From: Smittium culicis | Lineage: Eukaryota > Kickxellomycota > Harpellomycetes > Harpellales > Legeriomycetaceae | DNA: 12,427 bases | Assembly (NCBI GenBank): GCA_001970855.1 | Contig: LSSN01002144.1 | Coordinates: 1-12,427 of the forward strand | Direction of reading: 5' to 3' | Shown: piece after piece, positions 1-9,281 of the stretch | Numbering within the stretch: the stretch's first letter is position 1 | How the letters are laid out: every line of letters starts with the position of its first letter | Translations under genes and position numbers: made by a program | Notes under the pieces: model-generated | The model's input: the letters and a program-made list of their open reading frames with translations, nothing else | What the model was told of the DNA's origin: nothing | Database searches by the model: none

Positions 1-1378
1 AATCAGCAGAATCAGCAGAATCAACAGTACCATTAGCTACAACAGCTCTATCAGCAGAATCATTATCGTTGCTATTCATGCTATAATCGCTCTCAATATT
101 ATTCTTACCTTCAATTATATTGCTTTGTTTTGATTTTTCAGGGTTTTCACGTTCATCTTCGTCTCCTTTAGCGTCTTTTTTATTTGTGTTATCCTCACTA
201 CCTTGACTAACTTTAGCTGTGTCATTTTTATCATTTTTTATTTCTGGTTTAACTGATTCTTTTACTTTTATTTGTGGCTTATCAATTACTTTAATCTCTT
301 TATTTTCTTTAGGCTTAATCTTGGCGGTGGTTTCATCTTTATCTTTTGGTTTAGAATATTTGCTATTTTTTTTGCTACTGGGGTCATCATTATTTATTTT
401 TGGAGACATTTCACTCTTTAAATTAGGATCGATTTTATCTATTTTTAGTTTATTTACATCCTTACTCACACTTGAATCGTTTGTACTATTTTTAGTAGAG
501 TCAGCACTAATTTTTTTTTTAGGATTCACATCACTAGCGGTATTTGTGCCCATGATATATCCCTGAGAAATCTTAGCGTCAATTGGCTTCAATTGGTCTT
601 CATTTGGCTCAACCTTTGAGTTTTCTGTTTTTGAATATTTATTTTTGCTTGATTCATTTTGATACGTTTTAGCTTGGTCATTTTTTGGTTCAGTTTTATG
701 GGGCTTTTTTGAAATAACGTTTTCTTTTCCAACTAATGGCATACAGCGGGCTTTATTACCACCAAGGTTGCTACAGAACTCGTTACTCTTGCAATTATAA
801 ATTATAAATTTACCTTCGTTGCATTTCTTATAATACTTTTTTTTAATATCATTTTCTATGCAAATGGATTCACCAGATTTACATTTTTCTTTTGAGCTAT
901 CTTCAGCACAACAAATTTTATCTTTACCCAATTTATTGCATTTAGACTGGAATGGGCATTCAGAAATTGAAAATTTGCCATTAATAACATAGTAGAAAAT
1001 ATTACTAGCTTTACTTAAGCTTGGACATGCTGCCTTAACATTGTTGAAATCAACATCTTCAACTGGAGTACGTTTTCCAAAGTTTCTTGTGAATAAAAAA
1101 CCATTCCCAGCTGTCATAATGTCGTCCCTTATAAAATTTTCACGATTTTCGTTTACAAAATCATCTATTTCTTCGATTTTGTGCAAAGGAATATTTTTTC
1201 CGTCTAAGCATTCAGCATTTGACCCATTTTGATAGCATTTTTGATCATTTGAACAGTGGTTAATTGATCCAACCGAGTCTAAAAATTGCCCAGATTTTCC
1301 ATTTCCATGCACACATTTCGATCCCATTGCAGAACTGCATGAAAGCGCAATCAAAGAAAAAATTCCGACTTTTTTCAT
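1..1378 (-). CDS. Secreted cysteine-rich protein with CBM19-like chitin-binding module and low-complexity tail (3' end outside window)
   Basis: The frame is open for 459 codons from the ATG at 1378 and runs off the window edge. An in-frame TAA lies 39 bases upstream of this ATG with no other ATG between, so the start is firm. Residues 1-19 form a signal peptide (MKK, a hydrophobic stretch, then A17-M-G19 before the likely cut). Residues 20-212 hold repeated cysteine modules: C22/C42/C48/C57; C118/C141/C147/C156/C157; and C166-x6-C173-x12-C186-x2-GKF-x4-C196-x5-C202-x9-C212. The last matches the layout of fungal CBM19 chitin-binding modules (two Cys, then Cys-x2-GK-aromatic, then three Cys). 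The other two share the GQF/GKF...C-x5-C-x8-C half and look like degenerate copies. From about residue 218 the chain is hydrophilic, rich in Lys, Asn, Ser and Asp, and ends in Ser-Ala-Asp repeats. The protein is probably exported to the cell wall or outside, where it could bind chitin. The secreted Cys-rich nature is clear; chitin binding is inferred from the pattern. No membrane anchor is visible before the edge. Confidence 0.85.
   Translation of the reverse strand, partial: MKKVGIFSLIALSCSSAMGSKCVHGNGKSGQFLDSVGSINHCSNDQKCYQNGSNAECLDGKNIPLHKIEEIDDFVNENRENFIRDDIMTAGNGFLFTRNFGKRTPVEDVDFNNVKAACPSLSKASNIFYYVINGKFSISECPFQSKCNKLGKDKICCAEDSSKEKCKSGESICIENDIKKKYYKKCNEGKFIIYNCKSNEFCSNLGGNKARCMPLVGKENVISKKPHKTEPKNDQAKTYQNESSKNKYSKTENSKVEPNEDQLKPIDAKISQGYIMGTNTASDVNPKKKISADSTKNSTNDSSVSKDVNKLKIDKIDPNLKSEMSPKINNDDPSSKKNSKYSKPKDKDETTAKIKPKENKEIKVIDKPQIKVKESVKPEIKNDKNDTAKVSQGSEDNTNKKDAKGDEDERENPEKSKQSNIIEGKNNIESDYSMNSNDNDSADRAVVANGTVDSADSAD
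2..28 (-). repeat. 9-base tandem repeat encoding Ser-Ala-Asp, running off the window
   Basis: On the coding strand the unit TCTGCTGAT occurs twice in perfect tandem (2-19), next to a diverged copy (20-28, ACTGTTGAT, Thr-Val-Asp). Another perfect copy lies at 50-58. The array keeps the reading frame and lengthens the acidic tail of the secreted protein. It continues past the edge, so the copy number is unknown. Such arrays often vary in length between strains. Confidence 0.7.
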
Positions 1379-1522
1379 ATCAAAAACTTTAATTTTTTTT
1401 ATTTTTAAGTTTAGTTATAATATTTTTTTTCTTCTATACTTCTATAATGAAACTAATTTCAGGAATTTTTAATTGCTGAATAGTATTTGGTGTTATAAAT
1501 TGATTTTCTTAATCTTTTGGCA

Positions 1523-1532
1523 GTATTTATAC
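1523..1532 (-). promoter_or_regulatory. Candidate TATA box of the secreted-protein gene
   Basis: The minus strand reads GTATAAATAC here, about 145 bases upstream of the ATG at 1378, which leaves room for a 5' leader. TATA-like strings are frequent in DNA this AT-rich, so this is only the best-shaped candidate. Confidence 0.25.
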
Positions 1533-1763
1533 TTTCTGAAAAACCTCTTTTATTTTTGCAAAATATAAAATAAAGAACATTTAGCTTTATTAAAAATGAA
1601 AAATAAATGGATATTGGGGTTTCAAATGTTTATAAAAAAGCAAAATTAATACTCAAATATTTAATATAGATACATACTTAAATAAAAGGTATAGCTTTTT
1701 GAATATTGAGATTTATGTATAACAAAATTTTCATGCAAAAAGTACTAAATATTTCATAAAATT

Positions 1764-1781
1764 AAAAAAAATTTTTTTTTT
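1764..1781. repeat. Poly(dA)8-poly(dT)10 tract
   Basis: Eight A are followed directly by ten T, about 385 bases upstream of the secreted-protein start. Rigid A-tract/T-tract DNA disfavours nucleosomes and is common in fungal promoters, but in this base composition it may be chance. Confidence 0.5.
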
Positions 1782-4700
1782 ATAAAGTTGTATGTAATTT
1801 TCAAGCTAGCGATATTTAAATAGCTTTTAAAACAAGTATTTAAATATTTAAACCATAATATCTATTAAATTCATAAATTAATGATAAAATTATCAATGTG
1901 CCTAACCAATATTGATTGAATTCCAAATATAAATTTATTATAGAAAAATTATTTTTGGCATTATGAAAAAAAGAGTGAATATATATTTAATATATAAATT
2001 AATTATAATTAGCATACTGAAGTCGCTATAACTAAAACATTAAACAATATAGGTTTTTTTTATTTTATTTGCAAGCTTTGTGTTTCATGACACTAATTTA
2101 CCGTCTTATCTTTCGAGACAATATTAAACAGACAGTCTTTAATAGCATTTATTGAATTTTTACAAATAATTGTTTTTAGGCTATAAAATCCATAAATGTA
2201 TTTAAATAAGTCTGTTATTTTTTTGATTGGAATTAAACGATACTTATATTTTTATAATTCTTTGATAATAATTTTCAAACCAGGCAACACTGTGTGCTTC
2301 CTATAATATAGTAGCCAATTGATATGTTTTTTATAGCTTTTCATCACTTTTTTAAAATTTTCACAAGATACTTTATTATTGGATTGAATAAACGAGTTTT
2401 TGAGTCTGAATCATCCATGAGCAGATAAAATTGATGGATGATGTTTATTAAATGTGTTATTGAAAGTTAAGGGAGTAAATTGGTATTTGGCTTAGTAGGA
2501 TATAAAAAATATGTTTTTTTATAGCTAAAAAAATAAACCAACTTTGAAATGCATGAATTTTAAATTTATACGGTTTTTTTAGTTTAATTTTAAAAAAATA
2601 TTTGAATTTTGTGTTTGATCTTTTCATTATGTGATTATGAAAAGGTATGACTAAAAAATGAGTTTAAAGTTAATAAAATTTGCCCAATTATTTTTATAAA
2701 GCAATTTTATAATTAAAAAAAAACAATAAGTTTGGCATATGGAGTTTTAAGTTACAAATAAAAAATATAAACATATTTATAAATAGCTTATTTTCTTTTT
2801 AATAAAAAAATTTTTGTTGTTAAAATTAATTTTTTTAGTTGCACATTTTTATTTTTGTAAAGTCTCACACGCGTTTTTTATAACAAAAATAAATTCCAAA
2901 AACTCAAATAAAAATAATTAAACTCTGAAAAGAATATAAGAAAAAATATATTTCAGAATGTAACATTTAAAGAAATATTCTGGTGGTTATGTGCACATAA
3001 TATTAGAATCTTTACAGGTGTTTTATTCAAATCTACAAAATAAATACATAAAAGTAGAAGCTTAGAACCGGAAAAAGAAATCTCTTTCATGTGTATTTCT
3101 AATCTTTTATTTTATTCTATATTTACTAATAGCAGCAATTTATAATAATTTCATTGAAAAAGATGTCAAAACATGAAAAACAATTAAAAATTATTAAACT
3201 GACATGACAATAGTCATTTCAAAATGATTTACTTTTCTGAGTAAATAGAGTATCAAAAGGCAGTCAATAATAAGGTTGTCAAAGTGCAATTGGCGCAAAA
3301 ATTACTAATTTATAGTTTTAATCAGAACTAAAACAGTAAATACGAAGAATCTAAGCTGAAAATAATTCTCAGAAATGTATAAAAAATTACTATAAAGACT
3401 CATATAAAAAATATAGAATTATCATAAAAAAAATGAAAGCAAGTCTAAAATTGAAAAATACAATATTCATAAAATGGTAATACCTTTTTTTATCGCTTAT
3501 TATACTCATTTTAGAACATTTTTATATTGTAAATTTAGACCACTTAATAGGGAAAAACTATTGTTATTATAAAATACTTTAAATTAATACACTGTTAGTT
3601 TAAACGTTGAATATTATCGTCATTACACTGAGTACAATATCAAAAAATCGAAAGAAATTACAAGAGAGAGTTATACTTTTTAATTGTTTATCATTAAATA
3701 TACAAATATTAAAATAAAATCTTCAATAGAAATAAAAAATTAACCTTTTCCCGTCCAGAAATCTTAAAAAGAATCAATTTTATGATTCTTTTATGGTTTT
3801 TTGGAAAGTTTATTATTTGCTGTTGCTTAACAATATACCAATATTTCTTAAGGACTCGGAATTATTTTATTATTATCAATGTAATTGACTACATCTGGTA
3901 GATCAAAAATAATCTACCGCCCACGAATGAGTTAAATAGATTAGAGAATATACCTTCGATATTATTCATTAATATATAAAATTACGCTTTTTCCGGAATT
4001 TAATTTTAAAAGCTCTGAATTTTTCTAACAATTTAACAAATCTAAAAATGTGGAAAACATATAAAACAGTCTAATTAAAAATAATACATCATCAAAAGAA
4101 TATAAAAACTAATAATAAAATGAAAATAAATACTTCTTTCAGACTCCTTATTGTGTACCTGATGAATTGTGATGCGATCAATCAAAAAAATAACTTTGCT
4201 ATCACACTGGTATAGAAACATATTCTTAAAAATATATATTTCTATTCGCGAATTTTACATCATTTCATATTGCTATCAAAAATTTTAAAACTTCGCCGGA
4301 TATAATTCAACACATGTTTGACTGGTTAGAATAATATATTTCATTTTTATATACTTTAACCAAATGAGAATTTTTTTATACCTTTGAATCTCAGAATAAT
4401 CTTAATTGTAATCTTCCTATCGATTAAAGGTAAGAATATTTTAATAATAAGAGAAAAAAACTAAAAAAGATTTACTAATTTACATTTTCTCTCTTAAATA
4501 AATCTCCCTTATCAAATTGTAGATATAAGCAGTATCTAATATATCACATTGATTCTCTAAAGTTTTTATTTTCATAAATAATATATAAAAAAATCTTGAA
4601 TCATGGACAGTGAAGTCCAAAGAATGAGCGTACCCATAATCACATTTTTTTTTCGGAAATAGGTTAAGCTTTGAATATTATAAAAGGAATAATTCCCGGG

Positions 4701-5558
4701 TGAGTTTTATTTATTTATAGCACTGAATTTTTTTTTGCATGATAAATACTGGTTTAAAACCTAATAATGGTGATTTCTAAATATATATCCAATACATCCA
4801 AAAAAAATTTAAATAGAAAGCGAATGTGTATCAATGATTCTAAAACGCTAAATTTTTCAAGTTTTAAAAATAATTAATATATAATTTTTAATGATTAAAT
4901 GTATAGTTTTGGCAATTTTAAGTTATTTTATCAAGAAATCAGCCAAGTTTGATACAATTAATTGATATTGAATGTATAAAATAAAACTAGTAAATAAAAT
5001 TAAGAGAAAAATTCATAGATTTATAATTAGTAAAATATTATCACTATTAGATAGATCAAAAATTGTATAAACATAATATAGGACTTTATATATATAACTA
5101 CTGCCGAATTTTATCTTGCTAAATAAGTTTTTTATTCGCCTCAGTAAGTTTATTAAACATTTAAATTTATTAAATGTTAAAAAAAAACACGCAATTCAGA
5201 AAATCTAAACCAAGGTAAAATTAGCATTATTAAAGCTATTGATAGATACTTGTATAAAATTTTTTTATGCAAAAGATTGAGGAATATTCTATGTAGCTTA
5301 GATATCTCGTAGATTTTTTTGATATTAAGATTAGCGGTAAATAAAAAAATGAAGTAATTATATTTGAAATATAAAATAGCATTCAGTACATGACTTTGAT
5401 TTAATAAAATATCAGACTGATGTTAGTTTCCAAACTACACAATGCACAAGCTGATAGAAAAAGTTCTTATCTGTGGAATATTAATATGTTGATTTATTAG
5501 TTGATTTTTTTTATCATTTAGGCGATTTGATATATATAGGAATCTTTTAATACTACCT

Positions 5559-5564
5559 TTTATT
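5559..5564 (-). terminator. Candidate polyadenylation signal of the channel gene (AATAAA)
   Basis: The minus strand has AATAAA about 75 bases past the TAG stop at 5642-5640, within GAAAATAAAAGG. This is a suitable spacing for a 3'-end signal. AATAAA is common by chance in AT-rich DNA, so support is positional only. Confidence 0.35.
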
Positions 5565-5639
5565 TTCCAAAGAATATATTGTTTTTAAATTAGAAAAAAT
5601 GAATCACATTAACATAAAAATATAAAGCAAAAGCCTTGT

Positions 5640-8600
5640 CTACAATATTTCAACAGGGTCTTCGTTTGATAAGTAATATATTTTATCCTCCGAGTTTAGT
5701 ATTGTATCAGGAGATGGATTAGCAAGGAAATAGCTCACATTTTCGCTAGATTCAAGAGACTCAATTTTCTGTTCAGTAATTTCGATTTCCCGATATTTTT
5801 TAGTTGGGTCTAATTGTCTTGCAACTGAGACACTATTTCTATACAGCCCTAAGCATAAGCCTTTATACGCGAAGCATAAGTACAAGAAAAGATCTGAAAA
5901 AGGTTTACCCACAAATCTTTTTGGAACATCTATCATATATACATTGCTATCTAGATCAGAGGGTACAGACGTTAAAATTTTTGGAATATGAGATTCGTCT
6001 AGCCCAGACGAAATCATTTTTGATAGCTCAACATCTTCTGTTATATCGCCGCAAGAAAAAATCAAGTTTTTCAGTATGGCGATTAAATCGTTGTTATAGA
6101 AGCATTGACCAATTAAAGTATCAATTACAACCGGAGCAAATGCATTTCCTGCCATAAAACAAGGTCGGAAGAAAGTTTGAATATATCCTTCATCCAATTC
6201 AAACTCGCTCTTTGCTCCTATAAAACTCATATTCTCCCTGTTGTTCAATTCAATAAACACAAACAAATCCTTGTTGTTAGTAGTCAAATATTCTATGTTT
6301 AAGACTGATATTAATGATGATGAGTCTGATGTAACCATGCTAATATCAGTGTCTTCGCTTAACACACTGACACTCTCTTGATTACCACTAAATGAGCTTA
6401 GCAATACAATCGCTTTAGATGCTTCCATAATATTTGCTTTGACTAAATCTGGTTTATGCTCAGGGGATCCCGAAATAAAGTAAACGTTACCAAAATCCTC
6501 CAAAATCTTTTTCTCCGAATCGCCGGGCGGTGATTGGCACAAAAACAATATAGGTACCATGTTAGGAAATATATCATTCTGTACTTCAGCTTCTTTATCG
6601 GAGCTATTTTTCGTGTAGCCATCAGCATTTTTTTGTTTCGAAGCTTCAAATGAGCTATTTGGGCATTTTCTTATACTTCCAACCAAATATTCCATACTTC
6701 CAGGAAACGATGAATCTGATATACAAACTACAACGTGATTCTTAAACTTTGGCTTAGACTCAGATCCATCTTTATTATTTTTTTTCATCAACGCAACTTC
6801 CAGCAAACTTCCACTAGATTCAAATGCTATATTATCAGTAATTTTTTCGATTTTTTTTTTTATATCCTGATCTGCAGCATTAGAGGAATTTACACTGCTT
6901 GAATCTTCAGTTGAGCTCGCATTACCAGCTTTTTCTGTACTTTTTATTTCTGGGGGTGCTACGCTCTCTGACGCTTGCTTCATTGAGGATGTGTCGAAAA
7001 ATTGATCATTATCTTCTGCCTTTAAGCTGGAATTGCTAGAATTGCTAGCTTGCATCAAGCTGGTTTTATTAGTCTCTAGATATTCAATAGCAGCTTTTTT
7101 TGATTCGTTATCTGGTACCAAAGGCGTTTTTTGGCTATCTACAGAGCTGAGTGGTTTATTTTTTTGGTCATCCATTATTGTAGAGTCTGAATTTTCAGAA
7201 TTTATAGAAAACCTCAAGCTTTTTCCTGTTCCAGAACTTATATTTGAAGTTCCTTTATTTGGTTTTTTAGCACCTTTTTTAATACGGCTAGAAGATGAGG
7301 GTGCCATATTTATGGGTTTTCCATTCATAAAACTATCACATTCGCCATAATCACTCTCTGGTATCGAAAAATTATAATCGGTTAATTGCGCAATTTCTTC
7401 TGATACTGATTTATCCGAGTTAATCATATACCCAGTTTCTAGCCCTGTTAAAACATAATCGCTCGGGTTTAAGAATACTTCGTCAGCAGCTCCAGTTATA
7501 GGTATTTTTGATTTTCCATTCACATAATCTGGGTTTACTTTGATAGCAAACAAAATGCAACTGTACTTTTTATAAATGTACTGTGCTGCTAAGTTGAATT
7601 TCATTCCCCTAAAAAAAGGAGAAAATTTTGTTGTGTATATTTCTTGTCCTAAGCCATCGATATACTCGTCGTAAAAAGCGGATTTTTTTTCATCGATTGC
7701 AATTTTGGTTATCCCATCGAGGATATTATCAGATATTGTAGTGACTAAGCATACAAGCATAGAAGCAAATCCTGGTATTGAGGTTCCTAGAGCTATTAGC
7801 CCTGATCGAAGTTCGGGAACGCATAGTACATTTTTGGACATAAAGCTTAAATTCAATGACGTTTCGGGCCTCGAAGCTTGAACAAATATAGGAACTTCAG
7901 CGCTTTTTGATAGCAAATATTTTTTTATTGCTAAGCAAATCATTACTTTTTTAGATTCCTCTTTAAGCGACCCTGAGTCTGAATTTTTCCCAGTTAAAAT
8001 AAAAATAGAACTAGCTTTCTCAGCACACACAGCCTTCAAATCATTTCCTGATGTTGGAGAAGCTAATACAAATCTTACACAATTGAGATATCTTGGCAAG
8101 TTTATTAAATTATTAACATTATCGTTAGGGGGGTTTTCACTCATCAGGACAAGAAAAGTATTTATCACCTTTGACCCATGGTCTAAGCAATAAAATTCTC
8201 TTAAAAATTCTTCCAAAGACCCGTAAGATAAATCTCCGATTACAATAACATGCCTCGAATTTTTTTCAGGGGTGTAGCTTGATTCCCATGGAGATCTGTT
8301 TTTTATTAAACCAAGTACTTTTTGCATTCTAGATGGTAGCCAAAATATTCCCAAAAACATAATAAATATTGAAATAAGTTGAGTAAATAGCCCATCAGGA
8401 TTTACTTTTGAGCTAAGGCCTGTTACCGAACTAATCGCTGTGAAGAAAAATACATCAAAAAACCCGACTGTTTCTGCATGCTTAGCATATCCTTGCTTAA
8501 ATAGCACAACGTGTGTAATAACAGTAATAGCGGTCACTGTTGTCAAAACAATTACCAAGGCTTCAGCAGAGTGTCTGTTTACGGGGTCTGCCATAGCTCT

Positions 8601-9281
8601 AGTTTTTGTTGAGTCTACCACCCTTCTTATGGAAAATTGCAGCCTGACAAATCTTAATGGATATAAATAAATAAAAATCCCTGAAGACAAAACAGTATTG
8701 GTTAGAATGCTAGGGTCAAAGTATATTGATATCAGGATAAATAGCGGAGTCAAAGTCGACACCGTGCTGATTATTGAGTATGGTGATAATATAAAGTCGT
8801 ATAAGTCAGGGCAGACATAGTATCTTGGTAAAAATATGAAAAATAGTATCATGCTAGTAATGAAGTCAAAAACCAAACAGTGTAGAGATATAGTTTCGTT
8901 ATATTTAGAGAGCTTATGAGCATAGTAAAAATATGCTACACATAAAACCATGTTGAAAAACGCGTCTAATTGATCCCATTTTCTTCCTATATAACTTTCG
9001 TTTAAGTAGTATCCAATAATTTGTCTTCTGGTGGGCTCAAGCTCGTCAACATTTCCCGGGAAATGAATTGCGCTTTCATATCTTGTTCTTCTATTCTTTG
9101 AGTTTTTTGGATTTTGATTAACCCTTCCTGTTGCGCCTAATAACCCACTTGAAGAATTTGGTGCTGTTGCGCCAAAGAATGTATCATAAAACTTGTTTCC
9201 TTCTGACTCAGAGGGTGCAATACGCTCTGAGCCTTTTTTACTGCCCCCAAACTCGTACTTTTGGTACAGGATACGATCCAT
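5640..9281 (-). CDS. Slo-family (BK-like) cation channel with two RCK domains and a non-canonical selectivity filter
   Basis: A complete 1213-residue single-exon frame with TAG stop. An in-frame TAA 15 bases upstream and A at -3 support this ATG. Residues 1-100 are hydrophilic with no S0 helix. Membrane helices lie near 104-123 (S1), 135-152 (S2), 168-188 (S3), 198-222 (S4, with R210, R213, R219, R220), 238-262 (S5) and 298-318 (S6), with the pore loop at 275-291. RCK1 spans about 343-625 (beta strand HVIVIGD at 344-350; a BK-like QEIYTTKFSPFFRGMKF segment at 546-562). A Ser/Asn-rich linker covers about 630-845. RCK2 spans about 847-1150 (NHVVVCISD at 848; FFRPCFMAGNAFAPVVIDTL at 1037; a closing GLCLGLYRN). 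Order and local motifs match animal BK channels, which form tetramers whose RCK ring gates the pore in response to calcium. Oddities: the filter reads SSVTGLSS instead of TVGYGD, the poly-Asp calcium bowl is absent, and S3 has no acidic residue. Family membership is near certain; K+ selectivity and calcium gating are not. Plasma membrane or an internal membrane are both possible. Confidence 0.95.
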   Translation of the reverse strand: MDRILYQKYEFGGSKKGSERIAPSESEGNKFYDTFFGATAPNSSSGLLGATGRVNQNPKNSKNRRTRYESAIHFPGNVDELEPTRRQIIGYYLNESYIGRKWDQLDAFFNMVLCVAYFYYAHKLSKYNETISLHCLVFDFITSMILFFIFLPRYYVCPDLYDFILSPYSIISTVSTLTPLFILISIYFDPSILTNTVLSSGIFIYLYPLRFVRLQFSIRRVVDSTKTRAMADPVNRHSAEALVIVLTTVTAITVITHVVLFKQGYAKHAETVGFFDVFFFTAISSVTGLSSKVNPDGLFTQLISIFIMFLGIFWLPSRMQKVLGLIKNRSPWESSYTPEKNSRHVIVIGDLSYGSLEEFLREFYCLDHGSKVINTFLVLMSENPPNDNVNNLINLPRYLNCVRFVLASPTSGNDLKAVCAEKASSIFILTGKNSDSGSLKEESKKVMICLAIKKYLLSKSAEVPIFVQASRPETSLNLSFMSKNVLCVPELRSGLIALGTSIPGFASMLVCLVTTISDNILDGITKIAIDEKKSAFYDEYIDGLGQEIYTTKFSPFFRGMKFNLAAQYIYKKYSCILFAIKVNPDYVNGKSKIPITGAADEVFLNPSDYVLTGLETGYMINSDKSVSEEIAQLTDYNFSIPESDYGECDSFMNGKPINMAPSSSSRIKKGAKKPNKGTSNISSGTGKSLRFSINSENSDSTIMDDQKNKPLSSVDSQKTPLVPDNESKKAAIEYLETNKTSLMQASNSSNSSLKAEDNDQFFDTSSMKQASESVAPPEIKSTEKAGNASSTEDSSSVNSSNAADQDIKKKIEKITDNIAFESSGSLLEVALMKKNNKDGSESKPKFKNHVVVCISDSSFPGSMEYLVGSIRKCPNSSFEASKQKNADGYTKNSSDKEAEVQNDIFPNMVPILFLCQSPPGDSEKKILEDFGNVYFISGSPEHKPDLVKANIMEASKAIVLLSSFSGNQESVSVLSEDTDISMVTSDSSSLISVLNIEYLTTNNKDLFVFIELNNRENMSFIGAKSEFELDEGYIQTFFRPCFMAGNAFAPVVIDTLIGQCFYNNDLIAILKNLIFSCGDITEDVELSKMISSGLDESHIPKILTSVPSDLDSNVYMIDVPKRFVGKPFSDLFLYLCFAYKGLCLGLYRNSVSVARQLDPTKKYREIEITEQKIESLESSENVSYFLANPSPDTILNSEDKIYYLSNEDPVEIL

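Larger units (their letters stand above)
1379..5639. other. Long AT-rich intergenic region with no convincing gene
   Basis: About 4.3 kb separates the two genes. Stops are dense in all frames and homopolymer A and T runs are common. I found no tRNA-like B box and no transposase, reverse transcriptase or other protein signature. The part around 2250-2480 is richer in G+C (18-20 of 60 in two of its lines) and has two overlapping minus-strand frames, so it could be a decayed gene. The 5' side of the secreted-protein gene (from 1379) and the 3' untranslated region of the channel gene (up to 5639) must lie inside. Confidence 0.7.

Noticed and set aside
219..566. Plus-strand 115-codon frame with a hydrophobic, membrane-like product
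   Set aside because: It is antisense to the Lys/Asn/Ser-rich tail of the secreted protein and opens with GTG, not ATG. Its hydrophobicity is the mirror of a hydrophilic coding strand.
1041..1232. Plus-strand 63-codon frame
   Set aside because: It lies antisense to the cysteine-rich head of the secreted protein and opens with TTG. There is no independent coding signal.
3767..3792. Perfect 10-base-pair inverted repeat with a 6-base loop (AAAAGAATCA / TGATTCTTTT)
   Set aside because: Hairpins of this size are expected by chance in AT-rich DNA of this length, and no gene end lies near it.
3897..3918. 7-base-pair inverted repeat GGTAGAT / ATCTACC with an 8-base loop
   Set aside because: The stem is short, isolated and not next to any gene; there is no sign of an RNA gene or transposon end around it.
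5156..5188. 9-base-pair inverted repeat followed by an A run, resembling a bacterial terminator
   Set aside because: The window is eukaryotic, the stem is almost all A-T, and it lies about 450 bases past the channel stop. Chance is the simpler explanation.
8409..8432. Idea that the odd channel filter comes from a frameshift or sequencing error
   Set aside because: The pore helix before and S6 after it stay in the same frame with BK-like sequence, so at least two compensating errors would be needed.
5804..8670. Several frames of 68-117 codons within the channel gene, on both strands (5804-6157, 6443-6649, 7033-7350, 8440-8670)
   Set aside because: All overlap the long channel frame, whose family motifs run without a break from end to end; they are shadows.
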